NCBI RefSeq assembly: GCF_002287175.1
Contig: NZ_LMVM01000001.1
Location: 644,303-708,302 of the forward strand
Direction: 5' to 3'
Length of the DNA stretch: 64,000 nt
Source of the DNA: Methanobacterium bryantii
GTDB taxonomy: Archaea; Methanobacteriota; Methanobacteria; Methanobacteriales; Methanobacteriaceae
Program-made: the position numbers and the translations under genes
The notes under the pieces: generated by a model
What the model was told of the DNA's origin: nothing
What the model saw: only the letters and a program-made list of their open reading frames with translations
The model's database searches: none
Shown: piece by piece, positions 35,827 to 46,335 of the stretch
Numbering within the stretch: position 1 is the stretch's first letter
Layout of the letters: every line of letters begins with the position of its first letter

Positions 35827-37016
35827 AGATCTGTCTTATATCTAACTTGTATCCTCCGTGTATATTGGGCGGAGCAGAGGTAGTAGTAGAAAAGGTTGCT
35901 GAGAATCTGGCAATAAAAGGTCATGAAGTGGTAGTCATTACCACCAGTTATGATGAAGAAACTGTGGAAACTGTAAATAGTGTTAAGGTCTACAGGGTAA
36001 ATCCATTAAACGTTTATAAAGTGTGTGACCACCCTAAAAAACATTCTTTTATGAAACCAATATGGCATACAATTGATTTATGGAATATTCAGGCTTATAA
36101 AATATTGAAATCGATTTTAGAACGTGAAAACCCCGATATTGTACATATCCATAATTTTAAAGGATTTTCTTTATCAGCGTTTCAAGTGGTTAAAAAATTA
36201 AATTTACCTCTAGTTTTCACAGCGCATGACTATTCATTGATATGTATGAGAGCAAATCTTTTAAATAGCTCTGGAAACATTTGTGATACTCCCTCCGCGT
36301 TATGTAGTGTATATAACAAAATTCAAAAAAATCTGGTGGATAATAAGCCGGATGTGGTCATTGCACCTTCAAAATTTGTAATTAATAAGTTAAAATCAGA
36401 GGGCTTATTTGAAAATATTGAAACTGTTAAAGTTCCATTGGGAATTGGAATAGAGGATAAAAAAGAAGATAAGGACTATGTTACCATTGATATTTTATAT
36501 GTCGGTGCTTTAAGTGAACATAAAGGAGTTCATATATTAATAAATGCTTTTAAAAATTTAAAATATGAAAATATAACTCTCCATATTGTAGGAAAAGGCA
36601 ATGATGAATATAAATTTAAGCAAATTGCAAAGGGAGATAAAAGGATCGTTTTCCATGGTTTTAAAACTGGCAGCGACCTTATAAATTTTTATAAAAATGC
36701 GAATATTAATGTTGTTCCGTCAATATGGTATGATAACTCTCCAATGGTGATTTATGAAAGTTTAATGTGTGGAACACCTGTAATAGGAAGTAGAATAGGT
36801 GGGATACCTGAATTAATTGAAAATGGATATAATGGATTTCTTTTTGAGGCAGGAAATGCAGGTGAACTTGAGAAGATACTGGAATCTGTTATCGAGAATC
36901 CCTCTAAATTAAAAGAATTGGAAAATGGAGCTTTGAAATCTGTACAAAAATACTCGATGGAAAACCATATAAATAAACTCATAGAAATATATGAATCCTT
37001 AATTTTAGCTAACTAA
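35823..37016 (+). CDS. GT4 glycosyltransferase
   Basis: 397 residues. The acceptor domain has YPPCILGGAEVVVEKVAENL, the donor domain VGALSEHKGVHILINAF, and the C-terminal helix YDNSPMVIYESLMCGTPVIG, in which NSPMVIYE replaces the commoner EGFG pattern while keeping the second Glu. Translationally coupled to the previous gene. Confidence 0.87.
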   Translation: MKICLISNLYPPCILGGAEVVVEKVAENLAIKGHEVVVITTSYDEETVETVNSVKVYRVNPLNVYKVCDHPKKHSFMKPIWHTIDLWNIQAYKILKSILERENPDIVHIHNFKGFSLSAFQVVKKLNLPLVFTAHDYSLICMRANLLNSSGNICDTPSALCSVYNKIQKNLVDNKPDVVIAPSKFVINKLKSEGLFENIETVKVPLGIGIEDKKEDKDYVTIDILYVGALSEHKGVHILINAFKNLKYENITLHIVGKGNDEYKFKQIAKGDKRIVFHGFKTGSDLINFYKNANINVVPSIWYDNSPMVIYESLMCGTPVIGSRIGGIPELIENGYNGFLFEAGNAGELEKILESVIENPSKLKELENGALKSVQKYSMENHINKLIEIYESLILAN

Positions 37017-37094
37017 ATATATCTAATCTTATGGTGTGTTTTAACTGAAGGTGTTAAATCATATAGTTATGTCTTTATAATAAGGAGAAATCGA

Positions 37095-39200
37095 ATGCTT
37101 GGTGAAATTAAAAACATAAGTTCTAAAAGATGGTTAATAATTGTAATATCAACCCTTTTTTTGATAGATATAATAATATTAACAAGTATTAGTTTCTTAA
37201 GAGAAGCATTACCCTTCTTATTTTTTACAATTGTCCCTGGAATCTTAGTTATTCAGATATTCAGGTTAAATAAACTGAATTTTCTTAAAAGATCTGTTTT
37301 AGCAGTTGGAATGAGTGTTTCTTTATTGATATTTACAGGGTTATTTTTAAATTGTATGTATCCAATTTTACCAGAACCTTTATCATTAGAACATGTTCTT
37401 ATTTCGCTCAATTTTCTGGTAATAATACTGGCACTTCTCTCTTATTACAGAAATAAGGAAGATTTTCAATTATTTAATTTAAATATTGATTTTAAGGATA
37501 AACTGGTTTCTCCATTTATTTTTGCAGTTGTATTTCCATTTATGGCCATATTCGGTACTTATTTAATGAATATTTCTAATAATAATAATATCATTTTAAT
37601 TGCAATGCTGCTTTTGATCCCTGTTTATATTGTTGTACTTATTTATCTCAGGGATAGAGTAGATAACAGCGTGTATCCTTTCGCGCTTTTTATGGTTAGC
37701 CTTAGTTTGCTTTTAATGAGGGGCCTAACTTCAAGCCATATAACTGGAAGAGATGTCCATATTGAGTTCTATGTTTTTCAACTTGCCCTTAAAAATTATT
37801 ACTGGAATCTGCTAGCTTATAACAACCCTTATAATGCCTGTTTAAGTATTACAATACTTCCAGTCATTTATAAAGTTCTATCAAACATAAACAGCGAATA
37901 TATCTTTAAATTGTTTTTTGGAATTATAGGCTCATTTATTCCTCTTTCACTTTACATAATATTTCAAAAGTATCTTGATAACAAATATGCCTTTTGTGCA
38001 TCCCTTCTTTTTGTATTTCAAACTTATTTTATTCTAATTTTAGATACTGTAAGGCAAGAAATTGCATTTTTATTCTTTTTCCTGGCAGTATGGGCATTTT
38101 TTGGCTCTGATTTCAATAAATCAATTAAAAAAGCATTTTTTATATTATTCATTATTTCAGCAATGGTTTCACATTACACCACTGCATATATAGCTCTGGT
38201 TTTAATATTCCCAATATTACTTTTACCGTTTTTAAAGAGCTTGTTTGAAGTTTTAAAAGATAGAATTAAATCTAAAAAAGATGCAGCAAATCAAAGATTT
38301 GTATCCTTCCAGAATTTTGATGTAATTATCATTATTCTGATTTTAACTGCTATATGGTACATTTTTGCTGCCAAAGTTCAGTTTGAAGCAGGAAGCGCGG
38401 TTATAGGAAGTACAGTAAGTAGTTTGCAGTTAAATGCGGGTGGTTCTTCCATTCGAAATAGCGCTGTTTTAAGTATTTTAGGTATAGGAATTCAGTCTTT
38501 ACCTAATTTTATAAGTGTAATTGTAAATAACCTAATTTTTGTCATGATTGGTGTAGGTTTAATATTTATAATTAAAAATTACAGTGAATTTAAAAAGAAA
38601 TTTGGAAACGGCTATCTATTAGGAGCTATAATTTCGGTCCTGCTCTTAGTATTGTTTGTTATTTTACCATATGTTTCAAATGCATATGGCCCTCAAAGGT
38701 TATTCTTACAATTAGCCGTATTTTTAGCGCCTATTTTTATTATAGGTTGCATTAAATTTGCTAAACTTATTAAAAAACCAAAATATGGTATAGTTATAAT
38801 TTTAGTACTTTTAATATCACTTTTCACTTGTGGCACCTACCTGCAGTACCATTTTTATGGTATTCCCTATTCACCATTTTATGAACATAATGGAGAGCTC
38901 AGGGATGAATATTATGTCTATGATCAGGAAGTAGTTGCAGCGTCCTGGCTAAATCAGTATAGGGTGACAGATCTAGGGATACAAGCTGATGCGACAGGAT
39001 ACATGAGATTAATGCTTGGATTTGGAGGAACCCCTATTTTAAATAAAAAAGCAGGTGGATATGTTTATCTTAATTATGTTAATATCAATAAGCATATTAT
39101 CTATTTATCCTCTACTAATCCTAGAAATATCAGTGATTTCGCATTTTTAGCAGGAAAAAGTAAAATTTATGATAATGGAGGGGCAGAAATTTGGAAATAA
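37095..39200 (+). CDS. Large polytopic membrane protein, DUF2206-like, possible polyprenyl-dependent glycosyltransferase
   Basis: 701 residues with about 14-16 membrane helices and a C-terminal extracellular part (about 590-700). The SHYTTAYIAL element and overall plan resemble archaeal DUF2206 proteins, thought to be GT-C-type enzymes; this assignment is by appearance. AAGGAG precedes the ATG. A cytoplasmic loop near residues 398-402 contains the palindrome CAAATC-AAA-GATTTG (38287-38301), possibly another in-frame insertion. It overlaps the next gene by ten bases. Confidence 0.7.
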   Translation: MLGEIKNISSKRWLIIVISTLFLIDIIILTSISFLREALPFLFFTIVPGILVIQIFRLNKLNFLKRSVLAVGMSVSLLIFTGLFLNCMYPILPEPLSLEHVLISLNFLVIILALLSYYRNKEDFQLFNLNIDFKDKLVSPFIFAVVFPFMAIFGTYLMNISNNNNIILIAMLLLIPVYIVVLIYLRDRVDNSVYPFALFMVSLSLLLMRGLTSSHITGRDVHIEFYVFQLALKNYYWNLLAYNNPYNACLSITILPVIYKVLSNINSEYIFKLFFGIIGSFIPLSLYIIFQKYLDNKYAFCASLLFVFQTYFILILDTVRQEIAFLFFFLAVWAFFGSDFNKSIKKAFFILFIISAMVSHYTTAYIALVLIFPILLLPFLKSLFEVLKDRIKSKKDAANQRFVSFQNFDVIIIILILTAIWYIFAAKVQFEAGSAVIGSTVSSLQLNAGGSSIRNSAVLSILGIGIQSLPNFISVIVNNLIFVMIGVGLIFIIKNYSEFKKKFGNGYLLGAIISVLLLVLFVILPYVSNAYGPQRLFLQLAVFLAPIFIIGCIKFAKLIKKPKYGIVIILVLLISLFTCGTYLQYHFYGIPYSPFYEHNGELRDEYYVYDQEVVAASWLNQYRVTDLGIQADATGYMRLMLGFGGTPILNKKAGGYVYLNYVNINKHIIYLSSTNPRNISDFAFLAGKSKIYDNGGAEIWK

Positions 39201-40348
39201 ATAACAATTTAAAGGATATAAAGATTCTTTTTATCCATAATACTGTAATGTGGTATAGAAAACCATTTTTCAAAAAATTGAGTGAAATTTATAATATTAA
39301 ATTTATTTTCACCCACATGCAGGCCTCCAAAGAGATATATAATGTTGAAATACCTGATGAAATTGAAGGCATGAACGATGTAAATTACACTGTCCTTAAA
39401 AATCATTTTAATATAGCTTTTGGTGCAATAAAGGAATCGTTTGGAGATTATGATATATTAGTGGGAGGAAGCTGGGATACGCTTTCTGAATTATTTGAAA
39501 CTACCTTTTATTTTATGGTTGCAAAACTTAGAAGAAAAAAATTTGTAATATGGAGAGAAGACTGGGCATGGGGAGTTGAATCATTTAAAAAATCCATGAT
39601 AACTCCTTTAATTAAATTAATTATTAGAAATTCTGATGCTGTCATTGTGCCAGGCACTAAACACATGGAATATTTTATTTCACTTGGATCTTCTCCATCG
39701 AAAACATTTTTGATGCCTAATGTTAGTAATATGGAATGTAAAAGTGATTATTTAGAAAAAAAGGAATTTTTAAAAGAAAAACTAAAATTAAAAAATAAAA
39801 AAGTAGTTTTATATGTAGGTAGGCTGGTTAAAAGAAAAGGAGTTGAATATTTAATTAAATCATTTAAAAAGCTCCATAAACAAAGAAAAGATATTGTTCT
39901 AGTAATAGTGGGGGATGGTAATTGCAGGTCTCAACTTGAATCTATTTCCCTGGGTATTGATGATATCTATTTCACAGGTCAAATAGGAAATGAAGATTTG
40001 CCTGCTTATTATGCACTTTGTGATGTGTGTGTGGTGCCGTCTATAACTTATGAAATGGGGGATCCATGGGTTTTCATTTTAAATGAAGCAATGTACTTCG
40101 GAAAACCTGTAATTGCAACAGATGCAGTAGGGGCTGCGTTTGATATGATAAAAAATGGGGAAAATGGATTTATAGTACCTGAAAGAGATGTAGAATCTTT
40201 ATATAAAACTATTGCTGGTGTTTTATCTGATCCAGATTTAAAAGAAAAAATGGGATATAAATCAAAACAGATAATCGAAGAAAGATTTAGATATTGGAAT
40301 ATGGTTAAAGGCTTTCAAAATGCTGTAAATTATGTGATAAATAAATAA
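39191..40348 (+). CDS. GT4 glycosyltransferase
   Basis: 385 residues. TTG 39191 is supported by GGAGGGG seven bases upstream, inside the end of the preceding membrane-protein gene. The donor domain shows LYVGRLVKRKGVEYLIKSF and DPWVFILNEAMYFGKPVIAT, a GT4 variant with N-E in the catalytic helix. The acceptor domain has FVIWREDWAWG. Confidence 0.83.
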   Translation: MEINNNLKDIKILFIHNTVMWYRKPFFKKLSEIYNIKFIFTHMQASKEIYNVEIPDEIEGMNDVNYTVLKNHFNIAFGAIKESFGDYDILVGGSWDTLSELFETTFYFMVAKLRRKKFVIWREDWAWGVESFKKSMITPLIKLIIRNSDAVIVPGTKHMEYFISLGSSPSKTFLMPNVSNMECKSDYLEKKEFLKEKLKLKNKKVVLYVGRLVKRKGVEYLIKSFKKLHKQRKDIVLVIVGDGNCRSQLESISLGIDDIYFTGQIGNEDLPAYYALCDVCVVPSITYEMGDPWVFILNEAMYFGKPVIATDAVGAAFDMIKNGENGFIVPERDVESLYKTIAGVLSDPDLKEKMGYKSKQIIEERFRYWNMVKGFQNAVNYVINK

Positions 40349-40452
40349 ATTGATTCTTTTAATTAAAAGCATTTAAGATTTCTGTAAAAAATTGTAATTA
40401 ATGTTAACTATGTTAAAGATAAGATCTAAAATTTAGAACAGTGAGGACAAAA

Positions 40453-41625
40453 ATGAACATATTAATAACTTTTCCGGGAGATTTAACTAGACCACAGGGA
40501 GGAGGCGCTAATAGGAGCTATAATCTAGCAAAACAGCTTCAAAATGCAGGGCATAATATAACTGTTTTACAGCCGCAGGATAATAAAGAAAATACTGGCG
40601 AATTTGAAATCTTTAACTACACTGGAAACATATTAGGGAGAGATCTCTCGGTTTTCGCTGATTTAAATCCATTTTTTATCTTTAAAATTATTAAGTTACT
40701 TTTAAAAAAAGATACAGACCTCGTCCATGTTGAATTACCGTGGGGTGCAACTGCTGTAAATATAATAAATAAACTATTTGGAAAAAAAGCGAAGGTTGTT
40801 TACAGTTCCCATAATTATGAGGCGGGAATGCAAAAAGATCTTAGGGATTATCACAGGAATTTAAAGGAATCTGGTTTTTTTAAAGTGATGATATTTAATT
40901 TGATATATCCTTATACAAAGTTAATTGAAAGGTGCGCAGTTAAGTTATCAGATATTGTAGTCTGCGTGAGTAATTCAGACAAAGAATCCATGGTTAGTAA
41001 TTATAAATCAAGCAAGGATAAAATTAAAGTAATCCATAATGGGACTGATTTTACTAAAATTTTGAAATCCTCTAGAAATAAAGAGATTTTTGGGCTGGAT
41101 AAAAATAAAATATCAATTGTTTTCCATGGATCCTATGAACATCTCCCTAACTATGAAGCAATTAATTTAATAAAGGATAAAATTTATCCTGAATTTAGAA
41201 AACAATTGGATAAAGTTGAATTTGTTATTGCAGGTGTTGGTGTTCCTGTATCCTCTAAAAATGAAGGACTAAAACTCATTGGTTTTGTAGAAGATATATA
41301 TTCTCTCCTTAAAAGTTCGGATATAGCTATAGTTCCTATTTTACATGGTGCAGGGACTAAATTGAAGATACTTGATTATATGGGCGTAGGTTTACCTATT
41401 GTAAGCACAGATAAAGGTATGGAAGGTATAAATGCCGTTAACTATGAGCATGCAGTCATTGTTGAGGATATAAATACTCATTTTATTGAAGCTATAAATT
41501 ATTTAATAGAAAATAAAGAAGAAAGAAAAAGAATAGGTAGTAATGGTAAACAAATGGCAGAAAAAGAGTATGGTTGGGACAGTATTGGACAAAAACTGAA
41601 CGATCTGTATGATAAAATAGTTTAG
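40453..41625 (+). CDS. GT4 glycosyltransferase
   Basis: 390 residues from ATG 40453, preceded by GAGGAC; the GTG at 40441 overlaps that site. TRPQGGGANRSYNLAKQL in the acceptor half and HGAGTKLKILDYMGVGLPIV in the donor half match the GT4 group in which GAGTKLKILDYM replaces EGFG. Likely uses an NDP-sugar. Confidence 0.87.
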   Translation: MNILITFPGDLTRPQGGGANRSYNLAKQLQNAGHNITVLQPQDNKENTGEFEIFNYTGNILGRDLSVFADLNPFFIFKIIKLLLKKDTDLVHVELPWGATAVNIINKLFGKKAKVVYSSHNYEAGMQKDLRDYHRNLKESGFFKVMIFNLIYPYTKLIERCAVKLSDIVVCVSNSDKESMVSNYKSSKDKIKVIHNGTDFTKILKSSRNKEIFGLDKNKISIVFHGSYEHLPNYEAINLIKDKIYPEFRKQLDKVEFVIAGVGVPVSSKNEGLKLIGFVEDIYSLLKSSDIAIVPILHGAGTKLKILDYMGVGLPIVSTDKGMEGINAVNYEHAVIVEDINTHFIEAINYLIENKEERKRIGSNGKQMAEKEYGWDSIGQKLNDLYDKIV

Positions 41626-41661
41626 GCATTTACAACTTTATATTTATAGTGAGGTAATTAA

Positions 41662-43473
41662 ATGAAAAAAGGTAAAGCAATGGTTTTTCTAGAACCTGGT
41701 CAAGCAGCTAGAACAAAATTAACGGTTTCAGTAGAAAAAAATATCAGATCTTTTGAAGTCAAACTGTTTATTTTGCCTTTTTTAAATAAAATCAAAAAGA
41801 ATTATGATATTGACATATTTTTACAGGATTCAGGAACATTTAAAATATTAAGTGATATTGGGTTTAGTTGTAATTTGATGGGTAAAGATCTTTTGAATCC
41901 AGACCAGAAGGAACTTTCAAAAAAAAAGAGTGTTTATATCGCGCAAAATTGGTATAAATTGGATAAAAATGAAGAATTAAGTTTCAATGGTGTTAATATA
42001 GGTGAAGCTACAGAAACTGAGACTATAGATATAGTAAGGACTCTTTTTGAAAAAGTGCAGGTTTTTGAGTCTATAATTTCTAAAGAAGAAGTAGATAAAA
42101 TATTTTTTGAAAATCCATACTCTCCTGATGGAAAGGCTTTGGGGATAATATGTGAAGGTTTAGGGCTGAAATCTGATTCTATATATTCATTTTATGGTAA
42201 AACTAAGAGAAAAGTCATGGATAGAGTTAAATATGGAGGATATAGCAGAAATAACATAGAAACAATTAATTTTTATTCTGTTGATAATTTAAATGAAAAT
42301 TCTCCCAATATTTTATTTGACACGCCTTATGCTAACCATCTGGATATTGTATTTCCTGTAATGGAACTCCTTTTGAAAAAGGGTTATAATGTCTATTTAC
42401 TGGCTAAAGATGAAGATATAAATAGGTATAAATCTAAACATTCATTTTCAAAAATTAAACTTCCAAAAATAAAGTGTAATAAATTAAATGGAACGTTAAA
42501 ACAATATATTTCACGAGTAGAAAGTTCAAAAATCTTTGATTACAATGGAATAAATTTATGGCCTTTATTAAGAGATGATCTTTATCTTTCAAACAAAAAT
42601 AAATTAAATGTACTGGGGCACCTGAAAAATTTTAAAGACATTCTTAATGATATAAAGCCTGATTTAATAGTTGTAGGGGATGATCGAGGACCTTCTTCTG
42701 TAAGAGCTGATTTACTCTATGCTAAACATGAGTGTGTTCCTATAGTTGAAATTCAACATGGCGTATATAGAATTGACAAAGCTATGGCAGCTCCCATCTC
42801 AAATAAAATATTTGTATGGGGTGAATCAACAAAACCCGCCCTCCTTGAAGCCGGTGCATCTGGTGACCAGATGGAAGTTACAGGATCTCCCAAATATGAT
42901 CCACTGATACATAAGTTAAAAAATCATTTAAAACCTGTAGATAACGATAATATTAAAACCCTGCTGTTTGCAACTCAACCTCTGCCTGGTAATTTGAACT
43001 CCAGGATAATAAATGAAATTGCTTTAATGTTAGAAAAAACAGATAATATAAGGTTAATTGTTAAACCCCATCCTAGTGAGAATACTGATTATTATAAATC
43101 AATTACAAAACAGTTTTCACAAAAAATCAGCGTTAAAGACAGCGCTGATAATATAATTGATTTGCTGCTGGATGCAGATATTCTTATAAATCTATTCTCT
43201 ACTGTTGGCCTGGAAGCCGCTATTTTAGGAAAACCAATGGTTTGTGTGAATTTATATAACCAAAAAATAGTTTACATTGAAAGTGGAGTTGCACTAGAGG
43301 TTAAAAACTTAAAAGATCTTAAATCAAAAATTAATGATAGCTTATACAATGATAAAATACGAGATGAACTTGCAGAGAATCGTAAGAGATTTGTTTATAA
43401 TTATGCATATCTTCAAGACGGAAAAGCATCAGAGCGAATCTGTGATGCTATAATCAAAATGATTGAAGATTAA
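41662..43473 (+). CDS. Large GT-B-like surface carbohydrate protein
   Basis: 603 residues in two Rossmann-like halves. The C-terminal half has EIQHGVYRI, VTGSPKYD, IVKPHPSEN and LFSTVGLEAAILGKPMVCVN, motifs shared by capsule, CDP-glycerol and UDP-GlcNAc-2-epimerase-like GT-B proteins. The N-terminal half is poorly conserved with anything I recognise. GTGAGG precedes the ATG. It could transfer a phospho-sugar or polyol to the surface glycan; the exact activity is open. Confidence 0.7.
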   Translation: MKKGKAMVFLEPGQAARTKLTVSVEKNIRSFEVKLFILPFLNKIKKNYDIDIFLQDSGTFKILSDIGFSCNLMGKDLLNPDQKELSKKKSVYIAQNWYKLDKNEELSFNGVNIGEATETETIDIVRTLFEKVQVFESIISKEEVDKIFFENPYSPDGKALGIICEGLGLKSDSIYSFYGKTKRKVMDRVKYGGYSRNNIETINFYSVDNLNENSPNILFDTPYANHLDIVFPVMELLLKKGYNVYLLAKDEDINRYKSKHSFSKIKLPKIKCNKLNGTLKQYISRVESSKIFDYNGINLWPLLRDDLYLSNKNKLNVLGHLKNFKDILNDIKPDLIVVGDDRGPSSVRADLLYAKHECVPIVEIQHGVYRIDKAMAAPISNKIFVWGESTKPALLEAGASGDQMEVTGSPKYDPLIHKLKNHLKPVDNDNIKTLLFATQPLPGNLNSRIINEIALMLEKTDNIRLIVKPHPSENTDYYKSITKQFSQKISVKDSADNIIDLLLDADILINLFSTVGLEAAILGKPMVCVNLYNQKIVYIESGVALEVKNLKDLKSKINDSLYNDKIRDELAENRKRFVYNYAYLQDGKASERICDAIIKMIED

Positions 43474-43586
43474 AACTCAAATAAAGATTTTTTAGGAAGT
43501 TACAGATCATTAATATAAATAAAATTCAGATTTAAAAATAATGAATATACATATTGGAATAATAGAATCTTATTCACGGTGAGCTT

Positions 43587-45032
43587 TTGAAAGAATACAA
43601 ACTTTTTGTACAGAGAATTGGTTTAGTGGGCGTAACAAATATATTTATAAGTTTAAGCACACTTATCCTGCTACCTATTTTGGCCAAAAATTTAACGATT
43701 CAAAATTTAGGTATATGGAACCTGTTCAATACTTATCTCTCTTTTATACCTTTATTTATAAATTTAGGCCTGCCTTATACAATGGTCAGATATTTACCGG
43801 TTAAAACAGAAAAAGAAGATATAAAAGAAGGATTTTACTCAATTATATTCATGACCTTATTTGTAGGTTTAATTGCATTGGGAATACTCCTATTATTTTC
43901 AAATCAGATTGCATTGGTTCTCTTTGATGGCAACACCAGTGTTTCTATATTGCTGGCGGTAGGTACTGTGATAAGTGTTATGAGTGTTTCTTTCTTTACC
44001 TTTTTTAGAACATTCCAACAAATGAAAGTATATTCAATACTTCAGCTGGCACAGACTTATCTTGGAGTTGCCATGGTAGCATTCTTTGTATATTCAGGAT
44101 ATCAAGCTACAGGGGCAGTGCTTGGATATGTTATTTCACAGTTTATCGTATTTTTAATTGTAATGGCATTTGTAATCCATGAAATTGGATTTAAATTCCC
44201 TAAATTTGAAAATTTAAGGGAATACATATCGTTTGGGTTACCTACTGTTCCAGGTAATTTTTCAAGCTGGCTTGTGGATTTAAGTGATCGTACTATAATA
44301 GGCATTTTCCTGGGGACTGCATTTGTTGGTTACTATTCTCCAGGTTACACTTTAGGTAACATAATAATGATGTTTTCAGCCCCATTTACTCTTCTTTTAC
44401 CTTCTTTACTATCCTCTTATTATGATAATAATAAGATAGATGAAGTAAGAAAACATATGGACTATTCTATTAAATATTTCCTGTTGATAGCAATACCTGC
44501 TGTTTTTGGTTTATCTATTTTATCAAAACCATTGCTTAATGTATTAGCTACACAGGCAATAGCTCAAAATGGTTATGTAATAACTCCATTCGTTGCTTTG
44601 GGCGCACTTATTTACGGTGTTCAAGGAATAATTACTCAAATTTTGTTACTGGAAAAGAAAACAAAGGTTATAGGCTCCAGGTGGATAGCGGCAGGTGTTC
44701 TTAATGTTGTTTTAAATATAATACTGGTGCCGTTTTTCGGTATAATAGCAGCAGGAATTACGACATTGATCGCTTACGTATTCGTTTGTTTAATCACATC
44801 TTTTTATTCACTGAAATTCATTAAACTGAACTTTGACTTTATATTTATATTAAAAAGCATATCTGCATCTGTATTGATGTCATTTGTCCTTCTGTTTATA
44901 AATCCAGTATCTTTTATTGGGATAGTGGTTACTGTTGGGGTATGTTCAGTGGTTTATCTGCTGGTCATCCTTCTGTTAAAAGGTATTTCCCCTGATGAAC
45001 TTGACTTTTTCAAAAAAATGGTAAAAAATTAA
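43587..45032 (+). CDS. Wzx-type polysaccharide flippase (MATE/MVF fold)
   Basis: 481 residues with 14 predicted membrane helices. Starts at TTG 43587 behind GGTGAGC. FGLPTVPGNFSSWLVDLSDR and the IGIFLGTAFVGYYSPGYTLG stretch are typical of oligosaccharide flippases that turn lipid-linked glycans across the membrane. It closes the rightward half of the cluster. A second flippase lies at 59943-61373, so two glycans may be exported. Confidence 0.88.
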   Translation: MKEYKLFVQRIGLVGVTNIFISLSTLILLPILAKNLTIQNLGIWNLFNTYLSFIPLFINLGLPYTMVRYLPVKTEKEDIKEGFYSIIFMTLFVGLIALGILLLFSNQIALVLFDGNTSVSILLAVGTVISVMSVSFFTFFRTFQQMKVYSILQLAQTYLGVAMVAFFVYSGYQATGAVLGYVISQFIVFLIVMAFVIHEIGFKFPKFENLREYISFGLPTVPGNFSSWLVDLSDRTIIGIFLGTAFVGYYSPGYTLGNIIMMFSAPFTLLLPSLLSSYYDNNKIDEVRKHMDYSIKYFLLIAIPAVFGLSILSKPLLNVLATQAIAQNGYVITPFVALGALIYGVQGIITQILLLEKKTKVIGSRWIAAGVLNVVLNIILVPFFGIIAAGITTLIAYVFVCLITSFYSLKFIKLNFDFIFILKSISASVLMSFVLLFINPVSFIGIVVTVGVCSVVYLLVILLLKGISPDELDFFKKMVKN

Positions 45033-45072
45033 ATTTAGATTAGTTCGCTTAAAAATAAGTAATTTAAAAGAA

Positions 45073-45246
45073 TGCTCATGTCCAGATCATGTGCATAATT
45101 TTAGGGCATGTTAAATTGTATTGCTCAATTTAAGTTGAGTTTGTTTAAAAAATTCCAATTTATTTGGTAGTAACGTTTGTATAATATTCCAGCATGAGCG
45201 TAAATAAAGTATAGAAGTAACGTTTGCACAATATTCCAGACTTGAG
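45073..45246. mobile_element. MITE-like element, copy 4 (duplicated right end)
   Basis: The element runs from TGCTCATGTCC (45073) to CAGCATGAGCG (45200), with a second right end (GTAACGTTTGCACAATATTCCAGACTTGAG-like) at about 45216-45246. The interior segment around TTTAAAAAATTCCAATTTATTT matches copy 1. It lies between convergent genes. Confidence 0.65.
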
Positions 45247-45276
45247 TAAAGAAATGTTATTATGTTCTGTAAATAG

Positions 45277-46335
45277 TTAGTCCGTGAATTTGATCTTGTC
45301 AAATTTCAATATTTCATCTTCTTTAATGTCCTCTAAAGCTTTACCTCCAATTAAATGGCCCATCATCCATGGGGGAATACCAGTACCTGGTCTTTTCCAT
45401 GTTATGTCCTTTTTTTCAATTATTTTGCCCTTTGGAATGGATTTTTTAGCAACTAAACTTCTTCGGGCGTATTTACGTGAGTTTTCTTCACTTTCTAAAT
45501 AATTTTTATTAAACTGCCCTAATATTTCCCTATTAAGTTCAATTTTTTCTACAAAACTTTTTAGATCATTATAATCCATGGCATGGTAATGATCATTTCC
45601 AGGCAGTTTTTTATTCCAGGTATAATGTTTCTCAAGGACCATAGCGCCTAAATGCCATGCGGTAGTTAAAACATCATTTGTGTATTCTGGTAAAGTATGG
45701 TCTGAATAACCAATAACAAAATCCGAGAAAATTTCCTTCATATGGTTAATCATTCCAAGATTAGCGTCTTTATAATCAGTAGGGTAGTTTAGAACACAGT
45801 GAAGTAAAACTATCTGACTATTTCCTTTATTTTTGATCCATTCTACAGCCCTCCATATTTCAGATATGGTTGAAGCCCCAGTAGATAAGAGTATAGGTTT
45901 ACCCTTTAGAGCAATATATTCTAAAAATGGCTTATTTGTAATATCTGCTGAAGCTATTTTATAGGAAGGCATCAATGGTTCTAAAAAATCTGTACTTTCA
46001 ATATCAAAGGGTGTAGCTAAAAAATCAACGTCATATTCTTTACAGTAGTCTGCTAATTCTTCAAATTCAGATTTCCAGAATGTATCGTGTTTTTTAAATA
46101 GTTCATACTGGGATTTTGTTTTTTCCTTTTCTGTATCCCAGTATGCAGGAGAATATTTAGAAGCCAGTGTTTCTGCTTTGTAAGCCTGGAACTTAACAGC
46201 ATCTCCTCCTGCATTTGCAACTTCTTCAATCATTTGTTTTGCTTTATCTAGATCACCTTCATGGTTAACTCCAACTTCGGAGATAATATAAGGCTTTTTA
46301 AAGATATCAGTAGGGTTAATTTTGATTTTTTTCAT
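45277..46335 (-). CDS. NeuB-type nonulosonic acid synthase
   Basis: 352 residues from ATG 46335, preceded by GGAAGTGG; a longer frame reaches 46368. The TIM-barrel synthase domain shows GVNHEGDLDKAKQMI, GGDAVKFQAYKAE, LLHCVLNYPT and IGYSDHT. The C-terminal SAF (antifreeze-like) domain spans about 290-350 with RRSLVAKKSIPKG. Such enzymes condense phosphoenolpyruvate with a 6-carbon N-acyl sugar to give sialic, legionaminic or pseudaminic-type acids. The start overlaps the NeuA-PseG fusion gene by 20 bases, forming a nonulosonate module. Confidence 0.88.
   Translation of the reverse strand: MKKIKINPTDIFKKPYIISEVGVNHEGDLDKAKQMIEEVANAGGDAVKFQAYKAETLASKYSPAYWDTEKEKTKSQYELFKKHDTFWKSEFEELADYCKEYDVDFLATPFDIESTDFLEPLMPSYKIASADITNKPFLEYIALKGKPILLSTGASTISEIWRAVEWIKNKGNSQIVLLHCVLNYPTDYKDANLGMINHMKEIFSDFVIGYSDHTLPEYTNDVLTTAWHLGAMVLEKHYTWNKKLPGNDHYHAMDYNDLKSFVEKIELNREILGQFNKNYLESEENSRKYARRSLVAKKSIPKGKIIEKKDITWKRPGTGIPPWMMGHLIGGKALEDIKEDEILKFDKIKFTD

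Noticed and set aside
42530..42550. Hairpin-like AATC-TTT-GATT in the 603-residue protein gene
   Set aside because: Arms of only four bases are expected by chance in AT-rich coding DNA.
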